From contig JANBQC010000160.1 in NCBI GenBank assembly GCA_027576995.1, forward strand, positions 1 to 49,451: DNA of 49,451 nucleotides. The letters are read 5' to 3'. Position 1 is the stretch's first letter, and each line of letters starts with the position of its first letter. The position numbers and the translations under genes are program-made. The DNA comes from Dimargaris cristalligena. Taxonomy: Eukaryota; Kickxellomycota; Dimargaritomycetes; Dimargaritales; Dimargaritaceae. Shown here in pieces: positions 20,637-31,600 of this stretch. The notes under the pieces were generated by a model. It worked only from the letters and a program-made list of their open reading frames with translations. It was not told the origin of the DNA and searched no databases.

Positions 20637-21707
20637 CTATCCGGTGCGGGACTTGGATGAAGTGGGGCAGGACTGGCGAGTCCACCCCTGGCCGATGGCA
20701 AACAGTAGACGGTGAATAAGACCCACGCATACGAAAATGCCGCCCACGGCCGCACAGATGCGGGTCAACAGTCGCGACAGGCTCTGCTGGGTTTCGGTCA
20801 CGCGCACCGAGATGGGCTCCATATCGTACTTAAAGAACAGGCCCGGAGTCCCTAGGGGCTGTCCCCCGCGGGCCTGGGGATCCTCGGCCCAGGACTTGGA
20901 GTAATCCTTCACGGCGTATTGATTGGTGACCAGCGCGCGGCCCTGGGCATCCACGTAGGTAGTCGGCACCACCGAGATTAGGTAGTGAAAAGCCACCAGA
21001 TGAGCGGGAGGGGCTAGTTGGAAATGGTTGGCCAAGGGGTCCACCAGACCGGGGTAGTGCACCCCAAACGAGAAGTGGTCGATGCGGTGGGTGAAGTTGA
21101 CTCCGCGCGGCAGCATAAACAAGTCCGCCAGACCCTGGGGCATGAGCGTGAAATGGAAACTGCCCACCATTTTGTTGACCACGACCGAACCGAGGACCCG
21201 GCAGCCGTCGGTCCCGGACCCGATTTGGGCCGGGGCACCGGCGCTTCCGATATGACTCCGGAATTGGCGCGCCTTGCGAATGAGCTCGCCAATGTCGGCC
21301 TCTTCGCCGCCCTCGTCCTCGTCCAGGCCATGCAGAGTGCGTTCCGCCTTGAGGTCCGTGGCCCGGCCGACACTAAAGGGAACCGGTAGTTTTTTAATTT
21401 GACGTTCCCCGAAATGGTTGCGGCTTCCCGAAACGTCCATGGAGTCAACGGTAAGCCGCTGGCAGGTCATGGCCACGGTGATGTCGAAGTTAATCAGCAG
21501 GGCATGTTGAACGGTATGGTCAACCACGAACTCATGGTGACTGATGGGTACCCAGTAGCTGTGGAATTCGCCCCAGACTAAGTAGGTAAGCAGCAGCGAT
21601 ACCAGCACCGTGGCTAAACCACCGCCGGCCGACCTACTCTGCTGGCTGGCCTCGACCTTGGGGAAGGCGTCGAGGAGGTGGAAGCGGTTCGCTAGGCGGG
21701 TGAGCAT
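20637..21707 (-). CDS. ERV41: Erv41/ERGIC2-family ER-Golgi cycling protein (356 aa)
   Basis: COPII-vesicle protein that, with Erv46, cycles between ER and Golgi and retrieves escaped ER residents. The ATG at 21707 gives the family-typical start, with LLDAFPKVE at residues 11-19. The open frame upstream starts only with a TTG and is not used. TM1 is about residues 29-46 (GGLATVLVSLLLTYLVW). The luminal domain carries the conserved CQRLTVDSMDVSG (82-94), GCRVLGSVVVNKMVGSFHF (about 187-205), and the VVPTTYV plus TNQYAVKDY strands. TM2 (about 315-338) follows PGLFFKYDMEPISV. The C-terminal tail ends SSKSRTG. The order (short cytosolic N-terminus, TM, long lumenal part, TM, tail) is diagnostic. 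It is divergent from YAE1 across 480 bp. Confidence 0.95.
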   Translation of the reverse strand: MLTRLANRFHLLDAFPKVEASQQSRSAGGGLATVLVSLLLTYLVWGEFHSYWVPISHHEFVVDHTVQHALLINFDITVAMTCQRLTVDSMDVSGSRNHFGERQIKKLPVPFSVGRATDLKAERTLHGLDEDEGGEEADIGELIRKARQFRSHIGSAGAPAQIGSGTDGCRVLGSVVVNKMVGSFHFTLMPQGLADLFMLPRGVNFTHRIDHFSFGVHYPGLVDPLANHFQLAPPAHLVAFHYLISVVPTTYVDAQGRALVTNQYAVKDYSKSWAEDPQARGGQPLGTPGLFFKYDMEPISVRVTETQQSLSRLLTRICAAVGGIFVCVGLIHRLLFAIGQGWTRQSCPTSSKSRTG

Positions 21708-22187
21708 AGATAGGATAAAGGGAGGTTTGGGTTTAGGGAGGGGGCCAGAGTGGGAAGTGGGAGGGAAGCTGGAAGGAGCACTACTGCTTAAAGGGGGGGA
21801 TATATTACAGAGGTTGAAGAGGGACAAGTGGCAAAAGTGGTGAGGCGGGGGTCTGGGAGTGGAATAGGGCAGCTATATCAATACATTCGAAAGCACAGGC
21901 TGGGCACTCGAATGAGCCTCTATTCCACAGCCATGCCGTTCCCCCTTTGTTTAATTTATCATTGATGGTTCGTTGGTCCGTGGAACAGTCCAATGGGCGA
22001 AGGGCTGCCGTGAATAGGCGCCCCGTTACAAAGGGACGGGGAATGTTTTTTAAAAAAAACACACCGCTACACCTCATTGACCAAACAACAGTGCGACTGC
22101 TTCAAAGGGTTACTATGTGAACCACAGTTGCATGTCTCCAAACCCCACTCCTTCCAACTTATATCCAACTTTTTTTTTCAATCCACC
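21708..22187. promoter_or_regulatory. Bidirectional promoter region ERV41 / YAE1
   Basis: A 480-bp gap separates two divergent ATGs, so both promoters must lie here. It contains a T6A8 tract (22046-22059), a likely nucleosome-excluding element, and a pyrimidine-rich leader ending in T9 just before the YAE1 start. The functional role is inferred from position. Confidence 0.5.
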
Positions 22188-23057
22188 ATGTCTGACAGCG
22201 ATGATCTTTGGGGCTCCGCCTCCGACTCCGACAATGTTGACTACGACCGTGCCATGGCCGACCGGGAATGGAGACGCCTGCAGGACATTCATGGCAATGT
22301 AAGTCGCTATCTATGGGCCGGTCTCACGCATGAATTCGAACCATTTAGTCCATAGGCGGCTCCGCAGTGGCAACTACTAACTGTTCGTACCATCTAACCC
22401 CACGTTCGTGGATTATCATCTTCCTCCTTTTTACACATATATGGGGGTGGGGACTCAACTCATATATAGGCCGGCTATAAGGACGGGATCTCATCAAGTC
22501 GGGAAGAAAATATTCAGCCTGGCTTCGACCTAGGCTTCGCCGAGGGCCTGCGGGCCGGGCTAGCCCTGGGACTATTAGAGGGCCGACTAAGCGCCCATCG
22601 GGACCGATTGGTAAAGCAGACTCCCTCCAAGCCGGATGTGGGGCAAACGGACACTGCTGCGACCATAGACCAATCCGAACCCCTCGAATTCCTGCGGCAG
22701 TCTCTAGCAGCTCTCACCTTCGACGGTTTATTTCCTAATCAACATTTCCTGGCCCCCAGTACGACCACCTCTGACTCTTTGGCGAACCAAAGCCAACAGT
22801 CTAGCCCGCCTGTTGTAGCCCAGCTTTGGCTAAGCTCCACCTCAGACTCCGAATTGAATGCCTCGGTCGGAATAGGAGGTGAAACTGACGCCTCCTCCCG
22901 TAGTTCTACCCATCCCCGGACTAATGATTCTCCGGCGGTTCCGGTATGGAGCAACCTAACCTTTATCGATGCAGACCAGCGATCCCGGTTGACTCCTTTC
23001 CGGAATGCTATCTGCAAACTAAATGGCCAGGAAAACGGCCCATCCCCTGCCGAATAA
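22188..23057 (+). CDS. YAE1: Yae1-domain protein, Fe-S delivery adaptor (232 aa, 2 exons)
   Basis: Exons 22188-22298 and 22470-23057 flank a 171-bp GTAAGT...TATAG intron in phase 0. Exon 1 encodes an acidic N-terminus (DDLWGSASDSD) and EWRRLQDIHGN, as in Yae1 proteins. Exon 2 opens directly with the deca-GX3 motif. Glycines sit every fourth residue at 39, 43, 55, 59, 63, 67, 71 and 75, with 47 and 51 replaced, around REENIQPGFDLGF. Yae1 with Lto1 bridges the cytosolic iron-sulfur targeting complex to the ribosome-recycling ATPase Rli1/ABCE1. The acidic WG-containing N-terminus favours Yae1 over Lto1. The C-terminal 150 residues are Ser/Thr-rich and unconserved. The ATG at 22188 lies in ACCATGT context. 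The first exon is short and easily missed by ORF-based calling. Confidence 0.92.
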
Positions 23058-24620
23058 ATCTAGAGGTTGGGTATGGATATTTCATCTGACCATTTGTACT
23101 TCCAATCACCCCATCCCATCTCATCCCGCCCTATACCTTACCTTATTCGTTGCTCATGTATATATACAGCAATTAGAGTTACATTACCATCTTTCGAACC
23201 CCGCTCCTCCGAGAATAGCAGCACCCCTCAATGGATTTTGGGTCTATTCCAGTATACTTTATCGGGTGGCCCGGTAGTTTAGTGACTCTCCACCTCATTT
23301 GTCTAGTAAAGGAACCTACGTAGACAATCCAATGTTATTTTTGGAAGGGGGGAATAGTACTATATCGTTAAATTGCCAAAAGGAGGTTGTTTGATTAAAG
23401 CAAATTTATACTGATTTAGTGAGTCGCGGGGATCACCTAGGCCCTATGGTCTCCGGCTGAATATTTTATAACTACGCCCCTAATGACAACTATTCAGTTA
23501 TCAAAAAGGGAGATCTGTAGGGTACTAGGCTGGTGCTGTGAGATACGAGCATCGTCAAGAAAATGTGTGACCTTGGAGTTACCCGTTGAATCTCCATTAG
23601 TGTGGCGGGCTTCGGCGATATGGATTGGCCATAGTCGCCAAGAATATTCGGAAATCTTGTATATCTAGTGACATGACCAAGTAACCCATATTTGCCGGAA
23701 TAACATTTCCTCGCAATCCAGGATCTTTTTAGCAAATGGTGTAAGTGTTCCAATTAAGTTGCTCTAACCGGCTCGTTAAATAAACTACGTTTTTAATAAA
23801 AAAGGTCATAATCGAACAAAAGGCATGCCATAACGCAGCCTTAATAAGAAGGCTACCAACGCTATCCAGGTAATTCAATTGGCCTAGCAAAAAAGCCACC
23901 GTCACAACACCAACCTACTAAATACTTGCGCTAAATTGGGAGACCCTCCGTGATTGACCTATGGGGCCGTATATTTCGAAACAGAGTGGCCGCCTACAGT
24001 GGCGGCCCTATGGCAAATCTATTGATGTGCTGCGATCGCCACTACAATATCACGGGTACCGGGATTATATATTTCCAATGGGTGTACCAGTGTAATGCAT
24101 CTAGGTTAGCAAACGATTAACATGGAAACCCCTTAATGAAGGTATTTGGTTTGCACTATTCAGTCAGATGGTAAAACTTATTCTATAGCCCCATCAACAT
24201 AGTTTCTTGTTAATCCGGTATTGATTAGACGAAGAGCTACAGGTAGGCGATTGCTGAGATTTCCATGCTGGTTCCTACCCTTCCCATTCGTTAAAAACAG
24301 GATTTCTATGCGGATAAGTGGATCTCACGGTTGCTCGCAGGACATGCCCTTAGTATTGCCAATATAACCGATATAGCCCAGGTGGTTCAATTTCAAAGTC
24401 TAATTCGACGCTACAGATACCCAAGCCTATCTTCGTGTATATAAGCCTCTCTTCGCCCTCTTCCTGGTCAATTATCCAATCCAATTATCATTTTATATTT
24501 AGCTCCGGTGCAACTTATATATAACACATCTTCACCTCTACATCACTATATCTCCAATTCTACCTGGCTTTCGACCTTTTCTATCGTGGCTACTCCTCCA
24601 CTACCCCAACACCATTCGCC
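23058..24620. other. Intergenic, no gene seen until the small secreted ORF
   Basis: About 1.6 kb, moderately AT-rich. It contains only short frames without supporting features. A TATA-like GTATATAAG at 24437-24445 lies about 180 bp ahead of the small secreted protein at 24621 and is a plausible promoter element. Confidence 0.45.
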
Positions 24621-24797
24621 ATGAACGTTTTGTCCGTCGGTATTGTCGCTATATGGGTGCTGACCATCTCGGTCTCCGCCAAGGAAGCCGGGACCTCGCC
24701 TCCCGCAGGACAATGGAGCAGCGATGGGCACCGGTCCCTGAGCTCTCATTTCCTAGGCCTCAATTTAGGTCACCACAAGGCCACCAACGATTCTTAG
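24621..24797 (+). CDS. Very small secreted peptide (58 aa)
   Basis: An ATG in CGCCATGA context opens 58 codons ending in TAG. Residues 1-20 (MNVLSVGIVAIWVLTISVSA) are a textbook signal peptide with an Ala-x-Ala-like end. The mature piece is about 38 residues, polar, Gly/Ser/His-rich, without cysteine. Upstream are a TATATAA box at about 24438 and a CT-rich leader. The local sequence is more GC-rich than its surroundings. It could be a secreted peptide of the same general class as those at 161-595 and 14932-15207. No homologue is recognised, and a chance ORF is possible. Confidence 0.5.
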   Translation: MNVLSVGIVAIWVLTISVSAKEAGTSPPAGQWSSDGHRSLSSHFLGLNLGHHKATNDS

Positions 24798-25235
24798 GCT
24801 ACGCAAAATAACCAGCCCGTATGATAGCTTCGCTATGCCGTCAAATAGCCAAGGATGGGTTCTAATTTAACCGACTTGAGTAAAGAATGGCAGTTGATCT
24901 GTTTCAAGAGCAAACTGTGCCATTCCCATTATGATTATGTACCCCCCCCTTCAACCTCCCATTGGAGTGTTTTTACCCGATTTTTCCAGGCCCCGCTATA
25001 TAACCTATTCAATAAATGATTTATAATTTCTGAGATACTTATCAATGTACGGGCCATTGCCACCAAAATATTAAATATGCGGGTTTCAAACCACGCCTCA
25101 TACACGCTTATATTGCCAAGTCATTCCAATACCCATTCATGTTACAGTAACCTAATTGAGTCAGTATCTCATTCAGCCCGATTTTTCTTCAATATTCTTA
25201 ATAGCTGGATCACATGGTATTGCTGCAAACGTCTA
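24798..25235. other. Intergenic, nothing seen
   Basis: An AT-rich 3' flank lies between two convergent genes, the small secreted ORF and the DUF455 gene. No feature is supported. Confidence 0.5.
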
Positions 25236-26887
25236 TTAGACATTGGTCGCACTTTCCTTAGTATCCAAATTCTGGTACAGTTCCGGTTCCATGCCAGCCG
25301 CCCGGCGAGCCTCCTCGTTAAATGGGGGTTTCAACACTCCCCGGAAGTGTTTTTGAACCGTCACTCGGAAAACTTCCTGTTTATCCTTACCGCGCTGGCG
25401 GCACATATAGTCAAACCAGCGATGGCCCGTTTCCACGTGAGTCACCTCGTCGGCCAGGATCACATCGAGCATGTCCGCGGTAGTGGTGTCACCGGCCTTG
25501 CGGAAGTTTTGGATAGTATTGGGGTTCACATCCAATCCACGGGCTTCATGCACCATATGAACAATGACCATGCGGCAGGCGACATCGTGAGCAGTCTCCG
25601 CGGCCGACTCCCAAATACCTTCGTACGAGTAAATAGATATTGGCGCAATAATAGGCGGATAAAATTAAATATTGAAGTAAAAGGGGAGGTAACTATTAAT
25701 TCGTCGTTTAAAAATCGGATTTTTAAAGCACTCTGTGAACCCCCGGGAATGGTGTCCGCTATTGCGTAAATTTGGGGGGAGGGATTTTTGTCTTCTTTGG
25801 AAAACACGAACCACACTATATCCCCCGAATAGTCGGTTCAGCATCACCAATGTCAGCTGGGGTTGTGATCATCGGAACTTACCAGCATGGACGGGCAGAG
25901 CCCCAAAATGGGAACCAAGGTCGGCCAGTCGGGCAGTCAACCACAGAAAGTGCTTCGCTTCTTCCGCGGCCATCCGCACAAAATCATCGAAGAAGCTGCG
26001 GGGCATTAAGCAATCTTCCCCAGAAGGATTCGGCTGGTCCCCTCTCGGTGGATTGCTTGACTTGAAACGCACGATATTGTCCAGGGCCGTATCGATAGCC
26101 CATTGTTCAATATTGGACAGGGAGTGCAGAATGGCAATGCGGCTTTGCTGTATATAGGGATTCGGACCCGGGGTATAAAAACAAGCCAGAGGGGGGCCAT
26201 GTGGCACAAACCAAATATATTAATACCACGGATACGAAAGGCGTGAGGATGGGAGCTATATGTCACGAAACAGTTTACCCCGTGTTCAGTTATGGCCCAG
26301 GCGATGATATAGGAACCAGGAAGGGGTGCATGGGTGTGGGGGTGATAACAGTATCAAGACAACCTCCATGATTTACCCAACCCTTGATAACCGTAGTTAT
26401 AGTACAGAAAACCCAAACGTAGTACTTACCATCGAGCCGGCCTTACCAAGGCGAATTGCCTTCCCAGGGGCGACAAACTCCAGATCATCCGGGCGACCTG
26501 GCCGCTCAGGGGCCACTCCCTCTCCGATTTTGGTGATTTGGCCACTTGTCCATAACTGGTTTAGTTCCTGGGTTAATTTGACCTAGCAAGGGGATAATCG
26601 AGTCAAGCATGTGGTGGTATATCAAGCGGGCCAGTGGCGTAATAGACTGCATTAGGTTGTCTTTCTAAGTTAAGAGGGTCCCGCAGCCAAATTTTACACG
26701 CTGAAGCGGTCTATATGGCATACACATACTCAGTCTAGTCAGTGGGAGGGAATTGTAAGCAGAATATAGGGAGGTTGAGTCCCGGCCAGGTGGCAAAGCT
26801 GTTTCTCGTAATTACCTTGGTAAACGGATCGGGGGTGTGGAGGATTTTAACACACCAGTCGCAAAGTGTTACCGGGTCGGTTGCCAT
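25236..26887 (-). CDS. DUF455 ferritin-like protein (290 aa, 4 exons)
   Basis: Exons, in transcript order: 26887-26816, 26582-26430, 26147-25883 and 25618-25236. Introns of 233, 282 and 264 bp all have GT-AG borders and consistent phases (0, 0, 1). The product matches the DUF455 family (PF04305) throughout: LCDWCVKILHTPDP near the start, RPGRPDDLEFV, GKAGSMQSRIAILHSLSNIE, HFGALPVHAGIWESA, and VHEARGLDVNPNTI. The family has a ferritin-like four-helix fold. Its putative diiron ligands are all present: E89, E138xxH141, E188 and E221xxH224. The biochemical role of the family is unsettled; an oxygen- or redox-dependent reaction is inference. There is no signal peptide or TM segment. The start at 26887 gives a natural family N-terminus. 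The last exon ends with a polar tail and TAA. Confidence 0.93.
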
Positions 26888-27364
26888 TTTGTGCTATAGT
26901 AGGGTCTAGAGCGGCTGAAGGCAAATTGTTTATGAACAGGTTAAGTACGTTGCTACGCAAATGGGGACATTCGTAAGGAGAAGCGAAATGTTTCAACGGA
27001 AATGTCTTGGGCGTAGAGTATGGGAATGTGGGGGGGGGGCATTCGCCAAGACTTCCAAACCAGTACCACCTTGGCCAAATAGTCGCTCCCAATACAGCTA
27101 GTCAATCCATTATTGACTGGCCCCGAAGCCATTATAGAGCTTATTCCTGTGCAGCTGTCTATAGTCAAAATGGGTAAAATATATTTTATTAAATGGACGA
27201 AATTCTAGAATATACTGCTTATCAAGCAGTCAGCTCAAGTCGTAACTATTTGACTAGGGAGGGGATCCTGAACCGACGCCCCTCTGTATCACAACCTCAA
27301 TCCAAAGGGTAGTAGGAGGAGGTTGTAGCTACCAATCATCATGTCCTCCCTCCCCTTCCTCAGT
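26888..27364. other. Promoter side of DUF455 and 3' flank of ERG28
   Basis: About 480 bp with a G9 homopolymer near 27032-27040 and no ORF of note. Confidence 0.45.
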
Positions 27365-27790
27365 CTAGAGGAAGGCTTTGGCACCAATGTAATAGTCAGC
27401 CGTAGAGTACATCCAGACTAATGATGTGGTGGCCACGATCACCGGCGACAGGGCCGGGCCCAACAGTCGGGCGGAACGAAACACGAAGAGTTCGGTGAAG
27501 TAATGCACCCAGGCGATGCCGAAGGTCCAGGCCAGGAGGCCAAAGACGACCGGGTTACGAATGTGGTAGGCGGCGTAAAGCCGGACCACGGCGGACACGA
27601 GGGTCCAGCAGCCGAACATGCGGGAAGTCAACGGGGTGACCTCGTGGGCGGCCTGGTTATAGACGCGCCGGGTCAGGGCAAGCGGCCGGGCGTAGGCCTG
27701 CGCCGTATTAAAAATCGACAGCACCGAGACAAATAACAGCCATTTGGGAAGCAGGCCGTCGTCGGGAATCCAGGATGAAGAGAGAACCAT
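27365..27790 (-). CDS. ERG28: Erg28, ergosterol biosynthesis scaffold (141 aa)
   Basis: ER membrane protein that tethers the sterol C-4 demethylation enzymes (Erg25, Erg26, Erg27). The 141-residue frame starts at an ATG in ACCATGG reverse context. It has four hydrophobic segments, at about 15-33, 58-75, 80-100 and 112-130. Typical family signatures include LPKWLLFVSVLSIFNTAQAY, the TSRMFGCWTLVSAVVRLYAAY segment and a Tyr-rich end (STADYYIG). Length equals the usual fungal Erg28 (about 130-150 aa). Single exon. The promoter lies in the gap ahead of TAO3's 3' end. Confidence 0.95.
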   Translation of the reverse strand: MVLSSSWIPDDGLLPKWLLFVSVLSIFNTAQAYARPLALTRRVYNQAAHEVTPLTSRMFGCWTLVSAVVRLYAAYHIRNPVVFGLLAWTFGIAWVHYFTELFVFRSARLLGPALSPVIVATTSLVWMYSTADYYIGAKAFL

Positions 27791-28622
27791 GGTGGCGGTG
27801 ACACAGAATATATAGAGAGAGAAAGTGGGTATGTGCTATGTACGTGGAAACGGGGGGTGTGGGGGAGAGTTGTCAAAACGAATAATTAATTAAATAGTCA
27901 TAAGGGTTGGGGGAGTAAAACGAAACAGGTCCAATTGTAAGCCTAATATAGCCTATGACCAACTGGGCCTATATAATGGGTATATAGTCGGCCATACGAG
28001 ACACACACATAGGAGGGAATGGATGATGGTGATGAGATGGTTTAAGTGGTGTGGCGTGTGATCCACTACTACTTAGCTGTGCAAAATGGCCTGATCATGC
28101 TATATAATCTGGTACTGTTGAATTTCTATTTACGTATTTGATCAAGCTGATAAAGTTGTACGAAAACTAAAAACCTGTCAGAATCGATCTCCACCATTCC
28201 TCTATTCAAAATAAAGTCCATCACCGACACTAAATGGCATGGTATGCAGCAGTAATCCTTCGGGGAAACTAAGAAACCGATCCAATTGAGAAAAATAATT
28301 TATTAGGTGATTGGGTAAAGTATTAGATTTCACAAAATTAAACCTGAATGTAAAAGGGAGTATAGCATGGTTATAAAAGTACAAAGGAGGAGGAGACGCA
28401 CGGGTGAAGTTCAACGATGAAAAAAAAAACAACTCGAACAAATCAATATGTAACATGCTAAGCCAGCAGCACGATGTCTGCTATCATAACTAGAGAGGTA
28501 GGGGTAATACGACGAAGGATGGTGGAGATCCCCCTAAAGTGCCGCCATTTGGGTACTACAAACTGGATAAATAGAATAGAGTAGTTTGGAAAAGGGCAGT
28601 TGTCAGAACATTTGCCATTTTC
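27791..28622. other. Intergenic ERG28 promoter / TAO3 3' flank
   Basis: AT-rich, 832 bp, with short frames only. It carries an A9 run at about 28421-28429. No gene is supported. Confidence 0.5.
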
Positions 28623-31600
28623 TCAAACATCCAGGCCGTCCGTGAAGAATTGGTCCAGATCATCGATAAAAGGCATTAACTCAGTCAAATCATCCACATT
28701 CAGGGTCTCTTCGGTCGGTAGTCGTTTCGGTGGGGGTGATTCGGGCGACGACGCCGATGGCGAGGGGGTCGATGATGACGAGGCGGTCACCGGCAATACC
28801 CGGGGCGAGACCGATCTTGAGTCACCGGACAGCACACTCGATATAGACGGAGTGGCCGGGGAGTCGATGTGGGGGTTAATGATATGGTACAGTTCCAACG
28901 GGGGTGAATTGCTTCGGTTGGGATAGGCCAATTCGGACGGCCGCTGCCAGCCTGGTCCGCCGCCTCCGCCACCGCTGTGTCTATGGCCATGGTGCAGGTC
29001 GGGACACGATGTGTTGAGGGGCGGGTGTGAACGAAGGTTAAGCGGACTTCGACGGGTCGTCAATGGATCGGGTGGACCGTCGGTGGTGGATTCATCGCCC
29101 GAAGCGGGTGACGAGGGGGACTGAGTATTAGGGCCACCGCTGCTACGCAGATGACGCCCACTCCCTCCTCCTCCACCGCCGCCACCTAACCCCATGGTGT
29201 GGACGTTGACGCTAGCGTAACCTCGGCGGTCGCTGACCCGTCGGGAAGCCCGGTGGGCCAATTGACTGGCCATGGTCAGTGCCGTGGCTCTTTCCTTTTC
29301 GTTAATCAATTCCTGGGCCGCCACCGTTTTGACCAGAATGGACAGTTGGTGGCGGGTCTTAGGGCGGGACACCGCCGAATTGAATCCGTACCAGGTGAAA
29401 GTCTTGATCCCCAGTGCTAGTCCCCGGTTAAGGGAGTGAGGGGGAAAGGGCGGGGATTGGGGCGATCGACCCGATCCCGCCGACAACCCGCTGCTCGAGG
29501 GGTCTTCGTGAAGGAATGCATTGGGAGCAGGGTGGGGAGACCGAAGCACCAGGCAGTCCAAAATATTACTCACCCGGGCTTCAAAAGGGGAGGTCATGAG
29601 ACCCAGGAGAATATTCACCGTCGGTAGGGTATCTTCCCGGTCGAACAACCCCACGACGCTGGTGCGGCACTGTGTCACGAAGATTTCCATGGTCTGGAGC
29701 AAAATATCCTGGTTCCCCACTAGCGCAGTGGGCAGCTGGAGCAGGAGTAGGAACATGGCATCCGGAATATAGGACATGAAGTGTTCGCCAAACAGTTTGA
29801 CAACCTCCTTGATGAAATGCTCCACACTGTAAAAGCTCTGCGCCTTGTAGCTCGCACACAGCTGAAGCAGGGCCCGCTGGGCTTCCGGGCGGGCCTGTAC
29901 CACATCAGGGATAATGACGGCTAGCATGTCCATTAACAAGTCGGCTTCACCGCCCGGATCCGGGTTCTGAATATGCTGGCACAATAGAGGGAAGTCGACT
30001 AATAAAAGGAGTCCCACCGCGGCTTCCACAATACCCACCAACGGCTCCGAGGCCAGCGAAATCAGCTGATTGATGAGTTTCTGGCACCGCGGTCGTTGGC
30101 TGGGGAACCGGAACCCGCGAATGAGCAGCCAGAACAGTCCCGGAAAATGACCACCCCATTTCTTGGGGTACTGTTTACTAATGAGCGTACGCAGGGGCAC
30201 TGCGGGGTGGGGTTCCCCGGCAGCAAGGGGGTGGTGGCCGGCGTAACCCGGAGAGGTAGCCGACCCGGTCCCCGTGCCCCCTTCTTCCTCGCCTTCCTGG
30301 GTTGAGGCATCCATCGCGACCGCACTAGCCTGGGCCGCCAGCGTCGCGATAGGGAACCCCATTTGGGCCTGGATGTGCAGAGGCCGATCGCGGAGGAGGT
30401 GGTCCGTCTTGTGGATCGACGGAAACCGCCAGCTGGGGTACTGGAGGATAATTTCGAGCATGACCAAGCCCTGCTCGTACTCACTTTCCAGGTGTGAGAA
30501 CAAGCAGACGGCGGCGGTCCAAAACAGCACCGGGGCGAGGGTGAGTCGGGTTTTCACCAGGGACTGCTCGTTCTGGTTCCGGATACCGGCCACTTGAGTA
30601 GCCGGGCTCTGCAACGACCGGAAAATCTCGTCAGCGTCCAGGTCCGAGTCGTGTTGGGAGCCGAACAGGCTGCTGGTGCTGGTATGGGAGTCAGGGCTAT
30701 CCCTACCTCCCTTAGACCAATCATTACCCCCTTCAGGTCGGATGGACCGCAGGACTTTGGCGAAAATGGTCAAGATACTGACCGAAAACTCCTGGATGTT
30801 CTCCTTGTCGTCGGCAATCGTGTTGGAGAGGCGATTGATCATTTCAATACACATCCCCAAGGTCACTCGGGGCATAATGACGCTGAAAATGCGAAAGGAG
30901 GCGCAGGCCACGTTCCGTACGGGACATTGGGTACCCCAATGTAGGGCCACGCTCCCCCAAAGCTGCTGCAGGCGTTTGGGCTCCAATTCCTCTGATCCAA
31001 AGACTTCGACCAGCTGTTTGACGAAGCGAGACAGGTCGGCAAACGGTAGACCATGGTCCCGTTTGACCCGTTCGGCGGCACTGAGCTGGGCGAGAAGGTC
31101 GTCCACGGTTTCCAGGGGCTCGTGTTTATCCAGCACCATGTACCGGATAAAATTGGCCAACATCATTGAAATGAGGGGCGAGACGCGGGGGTAGCTGTAG
31201 TCAACGTGCACGGCTAGAACATGGAGTAGGAGGGGAAGGTACGGTTTAAGCAACCAACCGATCTCACTGGGTAATTCAACAAGAAGGATCAGGGCAATCT
31301 GGCTGGGGGAAAACATGGGGCCTTCCTCGTAGGTGGGGAAATGATCGTCGAAAATCCGCTGGGCCTGGCACTGCTGGGGCCGGTCCGGACCGGGCCGGAT
31401 ATTCTCCACCGAATTGATGAGAGTATCGCTGTATTCGGCCTGGAGATTAGGGATCATGTGCTGCGGGGTAATGTACCCGACAATGGTGTGGACCAAGTGG
31501 GTATTGATGGATGTGCGGGCCAAAAACATGACGACCTTCTTCACGTACTCCAGCAGGGTCGGATTACGTTTACGTAGGCCCAGGTTCACCAAGAACCCCA

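Noticed and set aside
21708..21827. Upstream extension of ERV41
   Set aside because: It opens with TTG only, and the family N-terminus is reproduced exactly by the ATG at 21707.
22320..22350. tRNA-like B box (GGTTCGAATTC on the minus strand)
   Set aside because: It lies in the YAE1 intron, with no A box at the right distance and no acceptor-stem pairing.
23190..23220. GGGTTCGAAAG on the minus strand as a tRNA T-loop
   Set aside because: Flanking bases do not form a T stem or acceptor stem.
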